Positions 53,232 through 62,590 of a stretch of 64,000 nucleotides of DNA are shown here, one piece after another. The stretch lies in NCBI RefSeq assembly GCF_028640845.1, contig NC_080541.1, positions 154,397,502-154,461,501 of the forward strand, read 5' to 3'. Each line of letters opens with the position of its first letter. The first letter of the stretch is position 1. A program made the translations under genes and the position numbers. The notes under the pieces were generated by a model. It worked only from the letters and a program-made list of their open reading frames with translations, searched no databases and had not been told where the DNA came from. This DNA comes from Ahaetulla prasina. Taxonomy: Eukaryota; Chordata; Lepidosauria; Squamata; Colubridae.

Positions 53232-53385
53232 TCTATGGAGATTCTCAATCATCCAGGTCATGGTTGTCCCAATGGTGCTTTTTAAAGAGGCAACTGGACT
53301 TCGTTGTTTTTCTCTGAACATGTTTCACTTCTCATCTAAGAAGCTTCTTCAACTCTGACTGGATGGTGGGGAATGGAAGGATTTA
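53232..53385 (-). mobile_element. Penelope-like fragment (third family)
   Basis: Contains ATCATCCAGGTCATGGTTGT and CAACTGGACTTCGTTG, then the hammerhead-like core in reverse and GACTGGATGGTGGGGAATGG. It abuts the L2 tail at 53386. Confidence 0.5.
53319..53352 (-). ncRNA. Hammerhead-like core, family 3, decayed
   Basis: Minus strand: TTGAAGA (53352-53346, ancestral CTGAAGA), spacer A, GCTTCT, loop TAGATG, AGAAGT, GAAACATG (53326-53319). Stem II keeps five pairs plus one G-U. Same layout as families 1 and 2 with an unrelated stem sequence. Confidence 0.5.
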
Positions 53386-53616
53386 TATTTATTTATTTAT
53401 TTATTTATTTATTATATTTGTATACCGCCCTTCTCCCGAAGGACTCAGGGCGGTTCACAGACAAAAAACAACAGAAAACATATAATAGATTAAAAACAGC
53501 TAAAGAATAGATAGTTGAATTCAATTGATGCTCTAACTTTTGAATACAAATTTAAAACCTCATTTAAACCCCTTTTTTAAAAATCCCAATTTAAAAAAAC
53601 TACATTCAGGCTAGTC

Positions 53617-54183
53617 CTACTCTTCAAACAGCAACGCCTTCAGCTCGCGGAAGGACTTGAGGGCGGGGAGTTGCCGAGCCCCAAGGGGGGGCTCGTTCCA
53701 GAGGGTAGGGGCCCCCACAGAGAAGGCCCTCCCCCTAGAGGCCGCCAGCCGACATTGTTTAGCTGACGGTATCCGGAGGAGTCCCTCTCTGTGAGAGCGC
53801 ACTGGTCGGTGAGAGGCTAATGGTGGCAGTAGGCGGTCCCGGAAAAATCCCGGCCCTAGGCCATGGTGCGTTTAAAGGTGATGACAAGTACCTTAAAGTG
53901 AACCCGAAGACCACTGGGAGCCAGTGCAGGTTACGCAGGAGGGTGTTACATGGGAGCCAAAAGGTGCTCCCTCTATTACCCGCAGCCGCACTCTGACCCA
54001 GTTGGAGCCTCCAGCCACACTTCAAGGGGACCCCCATGTAGAGAGCATTACAGTAGTCCAGGCGGGATGTAACAAGGGCATGAGCGACCGTGCATAAGGA
54101 AGCCCGATCCAGAAAGGGGCGTAACTGGCGTATCAGGCGAACCTGATGAAAGGCTCCCCTGGTGACAGCTATCGTATGATCTT
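53617..54183 (-). pseudogene. L2 ORF2, thumb and C-terminal region, frameshifted
   Basis: RNLGVLLDARLSLEDHTIAV lies just upstream (about 54235-54176), then RLIRQLRPFLDRASLCTVAH, VTSRLDYCNALYMGVPLK, and after frame changes RSHREGLLRIPSAKQCRLAA, FSVGAPTLWNEPPLGARQLP to 53617. The order is that of L2/CR1-group proteins. At least two frame changes separate the blocks. Confidence 0.85.
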
Positions 54184-55509
54184 CTAAAGACAGCCGTGCA
54201 TCCAGGAGGACGCCCAGATTACGGGCCCTTTCCGTGGGGGCCAATAGTTCGCCCCAATGGTCAGTGATGGAATTAGCTGACTGTACCGGGCCGGCATCCA
54301 CAGCCACTCGGTCTTGGTGGGATTGAGTCTGAGTCTGTTCCTCCCCATCCAGACCCGCACGGCCTCCAGGCACTGGGACATCACTTCAACAGCCTCGTTG
54401 GGGTGGTTAGGTGGAAATATAGAGCTGAGTATCATCAGCGATAGATGACAACTCACCCCAAGACCACGGATGATCTCACCCAGCGGCTTCATATAGATGT
54501 TGAACAGAAGAGGCGAGAGAACCGACCCTGCGGCACCCCACATAAGAGGCGCCTTGGGGTCGATCTCTGTCCCCGTCAACACCGTCTGCGACCGGTCGGA
54601 GAGGTAGGAGGAGAACCACCGATGAACAGTGCCACTCACTCCAAGTCCTCGAGTCGGCGCAGCAGGATACCATGATCGATGGTATCAAAAGCCGCTGAGA
54701 GATCTAATAGGACCAAGACAGAGGAACAACCTCTGTCCCGAGCCCTCAAGAGATCATCAACCAGCGACCAAGGCTGTTTCCGTGCTGTGACCAGGCCGGA
54801 AACCGGACTGGAATGGATCAAGATAGACAGTTTCATCCAGGTACTGGGGCAACTGTCGTGCAACCACACTCTCGACAACCTTTGCCAAAAAGCGAAGGTT
54901 GGAGACCGGACGATAATTTGCTAAACTAGCTGGGTCAAGGGAAGGCTTCTTGAGGAGGGGCCTCACCACCGCCTCTTTCAAGGCGGGAGGGAAAACACCC
55001 TCCATCAAAGAAGCGTTCACGATTTTCTGGAGCCAGCCTCGTGTCACCTCCCGGGTGGCCAATACCAACCAGGAGGGACACGGGTCCAATAAACATGTGG
55101 TCGCATTCAATCTCCCCATTAACCTGTCCATGTCCTCAGGGATCACAGGATCAAACTCATCCCAGATAATAACATCAAGACCTGCCTCCCTCACCCCGTC
55201 CGGATCCACCCAGTCTGTGTCCAACCCTTCCCGAATCTGAGCGATTTTATCAAACAGATATTGTCCAAATTCCTCAGCTCGACCCTTTAAGGGTTCCTCT
55301 ACCACTCCCTGATGGAGGAGCGAGCGGGTCACCCTAAACAGGGCGGCTGGGCGGTTATCTGCTGATGCAATGAGGTTGGAAAAATACTCCCGTTTTGCCA
55401 GCCTCATCGCCACTAGATAGGTCTGAATATGAGACCTAACTAGTGTCCGGTCAGATTCGGAGCGGCTGGCCCTCCAGATACTCTCTAGGTGTCTTTTCCG
55501 GCGCTTCAT
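54184..55509 (-). pseudogene. L2 ORF2, reverse transcriptase domain, frameshifted
   Basis: A 250-codon open stretch (55509-54757) has [40 protein letters not shown] and [16 protein letters not shown]. The next frame gives [18 protein letters not shown] (first catalytic Asp), then SSYLSDRSQTVL and SVLSPLLFNIYMKPLGEI. The YADD box survives as IADDTQLYIST near 54440-54410 in a shifted frame. The key acidic residues are present but the frame is not continuous, so no active enzyme. Confidence 0.9.
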
Positions 55510-55790
55510 CTCCCTCAGCCCCTCGGAGTACCAAGGGGCTAAATGAGATCAGCACCGGGTCAGAGGCTGCAAAGGCACGGCTCGATCTAGAGCACCAGCT
55601 GCCGCCTGATCCAGGCGGTGACCAGAGCTTCAGCTGAGTCGTGGGCTAAATCCTCAGGGAATAGCCCAAGCTCCGTCTGGAACCCTTCAGGGTCCATCAG
55701 GCGCCTGGGACAGAACCAGCGAGTCAGTTCCGTCTCCCTGCAGCGGGGGTCAGCGGTTCGAAAGTCTAGCTGAAGGAGCAAATGATCTGA

Positions 55791-56340
55791 CTATGACAGG
55801 GGTCTGATAACTAATTCCCCTAATTCCAGATCATTCAACCACTGTCCAGAGATAAAAATCAAATCCAGAGTGTTTCCCCCGATGTGAGTGGGGTCGTTCA
55901 CTAACTGGGTCAGGTTCAAGGCCGTCATGGAAGCCATGAACTCCCGAGCTGATGTGGATGCTATCCCCACCGACGGCAAATTGAAATCCCCCATGACCAT
56001 AAGCCTGGGGATCTCCACTGCCATCCCGGTGACCATCTCCAACAGCTCAGGCAGGGTTTCTGTCACGTAGCAAGGAGCTAGGTACGTGATCAGTAAACCC
56101 ACCTGAACCCCACGGCCCCACTTCACAAGGAGGGACTCACATCCGGTTATCTGTGGTACAGTGATCTCCTTCAGCTCAAGACCCTCGTTGATAATAACCG
56201 CCACTCCCCCACCCCTACCCTGGGCCCTGGCCTGATGGAATGCACGGAAACCCGGTGGGCACATCTCTATCAGGGGAACCCCCCCTTCCGTGCCCAACCA
56301 GGTCTCCGAAATGCCAATCAGGTCCGCACCCCCCTCCTGT
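55791..56340 (-). pseudogene. L2 ORF2, APE-type endonuclease domain
   Basis: GADLIGISETWLGTEGG (about 56335-56285) carries the ETW box with the catalytic Glu. GRGGGVAVIINEGLELKEI, then VMGDFNLPSVG (GDFN box) and NDPTHIGGNTLDLIFIS (the DLIF box) follow. The expected SDH box near the end is lost at a stop by 55791. The domain makes the target nick in active elements. Confidence 0.9.
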
Positions 56341-56410
56341 TCTTGTGCCCTTTGTGTAAAATTTTGGACAAAGATCTGGATCGTTCTACCTTATAACCAG
56401 ATTGCTCACC

Positions 56411-56754
56411 AAATATGGACTATGTTGTTGTTAGTTGCGAAATTGTGTCCGACCCATCACGAACCCATGGACAATGTTCCTCCAGGCCTTCCTATCCTCT
56501 ACCATCCTCTGGAGTCCATTTAAGCTCATGCCTACTGCTTCAGTGACTCCATCCAGCCACCTCATTCTCTGTCGTCCCCTTCTTCTTTTGCCCTCGCTCT
56601 TTCCCAGCATTAGGCTCTTCTCCAGTGAGTCCTTCCTTCTCATTAGGTGGCCAAAGTATTTCAGTTTCATCTTCAGGATCTGGCCTTCTAAAGAGAAGTC
56701 AGGGTTGATCTCCTCTAGGACTGACTTGTTTGTTCGCCTTGCAAATATGGACTA
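56411..56754 (-). mobile_element. BovB LINE fragment with 12-bp target duplication
   Basis: The minus strand (56423-56742) encodes the BovB ORF2 C-terminus without a break for 79 codons: MKLKYFGHLMRRKDSLEKSL, MLGKSEGKRRRGRQRMRWLD, GVTEAVGMSLNGLQRMVEDR, KAWRNIVHGFVMGRTQFRN. The 3' end is (CAA)-like near 56423. AAATATGGACTA at 56411-56422 and 56743-56754 is a perfect target duplication. The intact frame and duplication mark a recent, 5'-truncated insertion. Confidence 0.93.
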
Positions 56755-57566
56755 CATACAAACTTAAAACAGGTTTGGTTTTTTTAAAAAAATGTGTTGG
56801 GCATTGTGCAATGGCATCTTTGTAGTGCCATTAAGTCAGCACTCCCCTTTTTTTCAGGTTTTTGGAGAAAAAAAGAAGATGCAGGGTTCTTATTAATTTT
56901 CATAAGTAGACTCCTCAAAGCAGCCGCATCATGTATCAGGGTCATATGAAAAAGGAGGGAGGAAGTTCCTGATTTTTCAAAAAGCATAAAAGTGTTGTGT
57001 GGGTGTTTGTGCAAGGTCTGGAGAACTTCTGTGTCTTTCGTGAAACATGCACGGTGTTAATAGACAAATCTTCTTTAAAAATGTGATGCATGAAATTCAG
57101 ATAATTTCATTATAACAGAGACATTTCTTTCCTGAGTGAAAATTTTATTTTCCATGACACATGTGCAAGCTAGGAAACATCTGGGCTACATATGTAATGA
57201 AAAGGGGAAGTATTTATGAAGTGTAGAATTGCCCACATTTAAATCTGAAGGAAAAGAGATGATAATTATCCATTAACAAAAGTACCTCAGGCTTGTTTCT
57301 TTCACTCATGTCACACCTTTAAAAAACCCTTGTTAGAAATTAAAAGAGCAGCAACTCGAAAATGATAATGAAACTGGTCCAGAAATAGCACGCTAATGTT
57401 ATTTCACTGAAATGATCATATTAACAGAAATAATCTTATCACTAATAACACAAATCTTAAAATGTGATGGCGATTTAGAAGAAGCTGCTGAACATAATAG
57501 CGGCTTTGCCAGTTCTCTTTGAAAGCTTCAGTTGTGGAATTTGGAACATTTCTGTGTACACAGAAT
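56755..57566. other. Unique DNA
   Basis: I see nothing recognisable here. Confidence 0.5.
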
Positions 57567-57679
57567 TTTACAGTATCCTTCCCCTGCCATGCCCACCAAG
57601 CCACACCCACCAAACCACACCACAACCACCAAGCCACACCCACAGAACCGGTAGTAAAAATAATTGAATTCCACCACTG
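57567..57679 (-). mobile_element. hAT-type element, one end missing
   Basis: CAGTATCCTTCCCCTGCC ... AACCGGTAGTAAAAATAATT and the right end GAATTCCACCACTG match 58015-58291. The left end is absent. Confidence 0.7.
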
Positions 57680-58006
57680 GACTAACCTGTTTGCCCCAAC
57701 AAATACACAACAAAAGGGAAATTGGTCTCTAGACCTATGAAGCAGGAGGTGGATGAGTGGCTTGCCTTGGAGCAAAGGTTACAGTAGTTACTAGTATGAA
57801 TCTGGTTGGATGTTCTAAGTTGCTCATTGAATGGAAAGTAAGTAGCCTAATGGTTGCCCAAACTTGCAGTTTTTGATCACCAGTCACCGGTCAAGATTTA
57901 TGGGTAGTCTTCCAATTATAATAGCAAGTGGGACCATAATTTCTATCACTAAGTGGTACAGTCAGAAAGCACAATATTATATAACTGTATTGCTTAAGGA
58001 TGGCAT
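57680..58006. other. Unique DNA
   Basis: I see nothing recognisable here. Confidence 0.5.
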
Positions 58007-58299
58007 CCCAGAAGCAGGGGTGAAATCCAGCAGGTTCTGACAGGTTCTGGAAAACCGGTAGCGGAAATTTTGAGTAGTTTGGAGAACCAGCAAATACCAC
58101 CTCTGGCTGGTCCCAGAGTGGGGTAGGAATGGAGTTTTTGCAATATCCTTCCCCTGGAGTGGGTGGGAATGGAGATTTTGCAGTATCCTTCCCCTGCCAC
58201 ACCCTCTAAGCCACGCCCACCAAGCCACACCATGCCCACCAAGCCATGCGCACAGAACCGGTAGTAAAAAAAAAAATGGATTTCACCACTGCCCAGAAG
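58007..58299 (-). mobile_element. hAT-type element with perfect 8-bp target duplication
   Basis: The element (58015-58291): CAGGGGTGAAATCCAGCAGG ... TGGATTTCACCACTG between two copies of CCCAGAAG. A ~50-bp stretch (GGAATGGAG.TTTTGCA.TATCCTTCCCCTG) is duplicated in tandem at 58126-58195. Confidence 0.9.
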
Positions 58300-58806
58300 T
58301 CCAAGGTATAGTGGTTAACCAAATCTTCTGTTAATAACAGAAGATCCACCTTGATCCAAGTTACTTTTGGCTTGGTCCCTTCCAGCCCCAAGCCTTGATA
58401 GGATAAGGGACTGCCTTCTCTTCAGCTCCCGACACTTACCATCCCATCTTTGCCTTGCTGCCCTTCCCTTGCTCATCCTGTCATCCTCACCACCCATGCT
58501 GCCCCCAGCTGACCTTTGCCATCATCTTCCTGTCTCTGCTAATGAGGCAAGTCCAGCCTGACCTATTGCAAGGCAACAGCTGGAAGGGCAAGGATGTTTC
58601 CCCACACTATGCCTGCCCTATGTGCCAGTCACATGTGGCTTTGTTAGCACTAGAAGCGGCAGGTTCCGCATGTACAAGACAGCAAGGCAGACAGGAGACA
58701 ACAAGAAGGGAGCATCCAAAAGGTGGAAGAGGACAGATAAGCAGGTGGAGAGATTTAAAACATCCCCACAGTTTTAAGTAATGTCAAGTGGCCAAGTGCA
58801 GAATAA
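58300..58806. other. Unique GC-moderate DNA
   Basis: 58370-58720 is richer in C than its flanks and has short ORFs on both strands, none protein-like. No feature supported. Confidence 0.4.
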
Positions 58807-59030
58807 TGGAGTTGGAAGGGATCTTGGAGGTCTTCTAGTCCAGGGGTCTCCAACCTTGGTCCCTTTAAGACTTGTGGACTTCAACTCCCAGAGTTCCTCA
58901 GCCAGCTTTGCTGGTTGAGGGACTCTGGAAGTTGAAGTCCACAAATCTTAAAGGGACCAAGGTTGGAGACCCCTGTTCTAGTCCAACTCCCTGCTCTGTC
59001 ATGAAGCCCTAATACCATTTCAGGAAATGG
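58807..59030 (-). mobile_element. CR1-type 3' UTR fragment split by a foldback element
   Basis: GGAGTTGGAAGGGATCTTGG and, after the insertion, TTCTAGTCCAACTCCCTGCT and ATACCATTTCAGG match the antisense of a CR1 3' UTR that is widespread in sauropsids. The insertion is at 58841. Confidence 0.65.
58833..58983. mobile_element. Foldback hAT-type element, 135 bp
   Basis: The element (58841-58975) is almost one palindrome: CAGGGGTCTCCAACCTTGGT ... ACCAAGGTTGGAGACCCCTG, arms of about 62 bases with few mismatches and a small loop around CCAGCTTTGCTGG. TTCTAGTC on both sides is the target duplication. Confidence 0.92.
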
Positions 59031-59277
59031 TCACATGTCATCACCAATGGAGGAAGACAGTGAAGGTCAGCTGAGGGTGGCAAGAGTGGCAAGGGTGGCA
59101 GGACTAGCAAGCACAAGCCTGCCAAGGATGGCAGGGCTAATAAGCGACAGGCAGCAAGCTTGTCAGGGGCAACAGGGCCAGCAAATGCAGGATTGCCAAA
59201 AGGGCAGAGATGGAAATGATATAGGTAAGCAGGGGAGGTGGATGTAGGCACCTCTGTGACTGTAGGTTTTGCGGGGG

Positions 59278-59345
59278 CTTGTCAACCCAAATTTTGATCA
59301 CATGACTACAGGGGCACTTCTATTGCTATAACTTCAGGATGTAGG
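59278..59345 (+). mobile_element. Tigger-like MITE fragment
   Basis: AAATTTTGATCACATGACTA is the conserved inner word of the MITE; little else remains. Confidence 0.4.
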
Positions 59346-59364
59346 TGTATCAAATACTCATTTA

Positions 59365-59625
59365 GCATCAGGAGCCGCAGTTGTGCAGTGTTCAAATGCA
59401 GCACTCAGGTTACTTCTGCTGATGGCCGGCTGTCTGCAATTTGGCAGTTCAAATCTCACCAGGCTTAAGGTTGACTCAGTCTTCCATCCTTCCAAGGTCA
59501 ATAAAATGAGGACCCAGATTGTTGGGGGACAATAGGCTGACTTTGTAAACCGCTTAGAGAGGGCTGAAAAGTACTGTGAAGCGGTATATATGTCTAAGTG
59601 CGATTTTTATTGCTATCACCAAAAC
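59365..59625 (+). mobile_element. MIR-like tRNA SINE, subfamily 1
   Basis: GGAGCCGCAGTTGTGCAGTG head, GGCAGTTCAAATCTCACC box B, AAGGTTGACTCAGTCTTCC core, AAACCGCTTAGAGAGGGCTG tail. Confidence 0.85.
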
Positions 59626-59679
59626 TTCAAACAATCTTTGAACGAGTGGTTCTTGAACTACCTGCATTTACATTTTAAG

Positions 59680-60185
59680 CCTAAGTGCAGGGGTGAAATG
59701 CTCCCGGTTCTGACCAGATCTCACGATCCAGTAGTGATCCAGAGCATCTTCATCTATAGGCCATTGTGCCACTTATCTATTCTGATGTTAATCTTGTAGT
59801 TAATTGTTAACCAACAATCAAGTAAACAATACCCCAATCAAGGAACTTCCGAACAAGCCAACAGTAAACAACCCTGCCAAAGAATCTTTATGATCACCTC
59901 CACCAGGGGTGAAATGCTCCCGGTTATGACCAGATCTGATGATACATTAGTGCCCGTGGTCAGTGGTTCGGCGATCTGGTAGCAATGGCGGACTGAAGCT
60001 CCGCCCACCCACCCATGTGTCATTACTTCCTGGTTTTAACCAGGAAGTAATGTGTTTTTTACCTTCTGCACATGCATAAATGGTTTTGCGCATGCACAGA
60101 AGCTCTGCTCACGCATGTGACACATGCAGCATGTGCACTTCCGAACTGATAAGGAAGGTAAGTAGATTTCACCCCTACCTAAGTA
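59680..60185 (-). mobile_element. Composite hAT-type element, 490 bp
   Basis: Outer ends are CAGGGGTGAAATGCTC at 59688 and GTAGATTTCACCCCTA ending at 60177, with CCTAAGTG and CCTAAGTA beside them (7 of 8). Inside, in reverse, are a full 254-bp hAT like 1946-2199, the 130-bp spacer like 2200-2332, the start of the tRNA SINE, and a second copy of the hAT right end. So a hAT plus its former neighbour moved as one unit. Confidence 0.75.
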
Positions 60186-60285
60186 CATTAGGATTTATCT
60201 CTCCTCAGGCCCAAACTTCAATAGTTTCAAGTAACAAAAAAGTTTCTAAGACTGGAAATCTTTAGTACATTATAAAGCTTACTTA

Positions 60286-60375
60286 TTTTATTTATTTATT
60301 AAGCAAATTTAATGGCTGTCCAACTCACACAGTGAATCTGGGTGGCCTACAATATTCCTTACCCATAGGGCTTGA
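60286..60375 (-). mobile_element. L2-like 3' end fragment
   Basis: A TTTATTTATT tail followed by GAATCTGGGTGGCCTACAAT, like the L2 at 17140-17190 (GGCCACCC ... GGCGGCTAACAAT). Confidence 0.5.
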
Positions 60376-60958
60376 CAGTATATTTCCTGACATAGGGCTA
60401 TTTCAATTATTATACTGAATTATTTCAGATGCTACAAGTTGCTGCCATGCTTCTTTGAGAAGCTTTGTTCCAGGAATTCCCAGTGATGTGAAAGCTGGAG
60501 CCATCTGATTTATAATTTGGACCAAACCATCAGCTTGCTATTATTTCTTCCTTTGATGATAAAGAGATGGAACAGCAGATTAAGAAACTGGAAATGCTAT
60601 TGACACTTAGAAAATGTATCCAGCTGGCAATATCCAGCTTAGCCTGTTAATGCTCTTTGTCAGACTTTTATGTAAATAACACTCATAATCATATTGTCCA
60701 GGGATATGATATCATTGAGCAAGGGATTCATTTTCCATCTCACTTGGTACTGTTAATATGTATATTGGAGAAGATGGTGCCTCAATGACTGATCTCAAAA
60801 AAAAAAAAAAATCAACTCAGAAAATAGGTCCATTATTAATTAGAACTAGCAATATGCCTACTGCAAAACGTGTTTTGAATTTATATAAAGTTTTGCCCAG
60901 AAATTTCATTTTGATTCGACAGGATCAAATTTTCTATGCTCAAGGTGCCATTTGGGAA
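60376..60958. other. Unique AT-rich DNA
   Basis: I see nothing recognisable here. Confidence 0.5.
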
Positions 60959-61343
60959 TATAGGTAGCCTTTGACTTAGGGAAACAATTGAGCCCCAAAT
61001 TTCTGTTGCTAAGTGAGATGTTCGTTAAGTGAATTCTACTCTATTTTACGACCTTTATTGCCACAATAGTTAAGCGAATCACTGCAGTTGTTCAGGTAGT
61101 AACACGGTTGTTAAGTGAATTTGGTTTCTCCATTGACTTTGCTTGTCAGACGGTCACAAAAGGTGATGAATTGACTCATAAATATGAGTCCATTGCCAAG
61201 CATCTGAATTTTAATCACATGACTATGTGGGGATGCCGCCATGGTCATAAGTGTGAAAAACGGTCATAAGCCAATTTTTTTCAGTGCTGTTGCAACTTTG
61301 AATGGTCACCAAATGAACTGTTGTATGTCGAGGACTATCTTTA
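60959..61343 (+). mobile_element. Tigger-like MITE, full length
   Basis: The element (60961-61341): TAGGTAGCCTTTGACTTAGG ... GTATGTCGAGGACTATCTT, with TA at each side. First base of the CAGG end has changed to T. Confidence 0.8.
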
Positions 61344-62040
61344 TAGATAAATCAAATGCCCAGGTGTTTGACCAATATTCTTTCTTTTGTAACTCTTCTA
61401 CAGATTGAAAGAGAACTAATGTAGTAAGTCAAGTGAGTATGGAGATGATCTCATTCTTCTTTCCCTGTCACTTTATTCTTTCTGTCCAGTTTGGAATATT
61501 ATTAGCCAATGTCTTACAGGTTAATAGTGATCTTTAATATTCTCCCACTTCTTTTGAAGCCATTTTTATTGCATTTCATGTTTGTGAAGAAGCTTCCACA
61601 TGTGGTCTTTCTTGAAGGAAAGAAGCTGCTCTGGAACTGGCAGTGAAGGAGCTAGATCAATTTTTTTCTGGCTCTATTTTAGCTTATTTGAAGTTGGAAC
61701 AAATCTATTTTTTCCTCTTTGACATTTTACGCAGAGTTAAGAGGATCCTGTTTTGTATTAGCAAGACTTCTCATCTCGTCATGGTCTTGATCCAAATCAC
61801 GTAACAACAATTATGTTTCTTTTCCATAGTCTTTCAACATAAGCCGAGATATCTATTTGTATGCACTATTTAAAATGTATCTTCCCCTGTCTTTCACCTC
61901 AGCCAATAATTCAACATTGCAACCATAGATATAGCTATTTCCAAAGGTATCCAGTTGCAAAAGTTAGATACCGTTGTTGTTCAGAGGCTTCCAAATGCAA
62001 TAGAGAAATTATAGTTTTGTAGCCAGAAAATGACTCTCCA
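61344..62040. other. Unique DNA
   Basis: I see nothing recognisable here. Confidence 0.5.
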
Positions 62041-62590
62041 TAATTTTATTAATTAATTAATTAATTTATTTATTAATTAAACTTTTATACCGCCCTTCTC
62101 CCGAAGGACTCAGGGCGGTGTACAGCCAAGATAAAAAGCAATAAGTATACAAAGTTAAAAATCAATTTAAAATACCTATTCAATAGTGGCCGAATTAAAA
62201 CCATCAAATTGACCAACCTAAAATACCCCATATAAAATTACAGAAAATTTAAAAATTTAAAATTTAAAATTTAGAAATTTAAAAAATCTAAAAAATCAGT
62301 CCAGTCCTGCTTGGATGAATAAATAAGTTTTTAATTCCCGACGAAAGGTCCGAAGGTCAGATATTTGGCGCAAACCGGGGGGAAGGTCGTTCCAGAGAGT
62401 AGGAGCTCCAACAGAAGGCCCTTCCTGGGGCCGCCAGCCGGCATTGCTTGGCGGACGGCACCCTGAGAAGATCCTCTCTGTGAGAGCGTACGGGTCGATG
62501 GGAGGCATAAGGTAACAGCAGGCGGTCCCGTAAGTACCCGGGCCCTAAGCCATGGAGCGCTTTAAAGGTGGTAACCAGAACCAGACAAAT
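62041..62590 (-). mobile_element. L2-type LINE, 3' end
   Basis: The minus strand reads VTTFKALHGLGPGYLRDRLL, PYASHRPVRSHREDLLRVPS, AKQCRLAAPGRAF and, after a frame change, GAPTLWNDLPPGLRQISDLR and TFRRELKTYLFIQAGLD. The UTR ends CCGCCCTTCTCCCGAAGGAC (plus strand) with a TTAA/TTTA tail at 62041-62078. Same subfamily as 21887-22376. Confidence 0.85.

Larger units (their letters stand above)
53386..56410 (-). mobile_element. L2-type LINE, about 3 kb, nearly complete ORF2
   Basis: Reverse-oriented. The 5' side (56410) starts just before the endonuclease. In order on the minus strand come an APE-type endonuclease, the reverse transcriptase, the C-terminal region and a 3' UTR ending CCGCCCTGAGTCCTTCGG with a TTTA tail at 53386-53416. 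Reading is broken by several frameshifts. It is GC- and CpG-rich compared with its surroundings. The 3' end matches the MIR-like SINE subfamily 2 tail. Confidence 0.92.
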
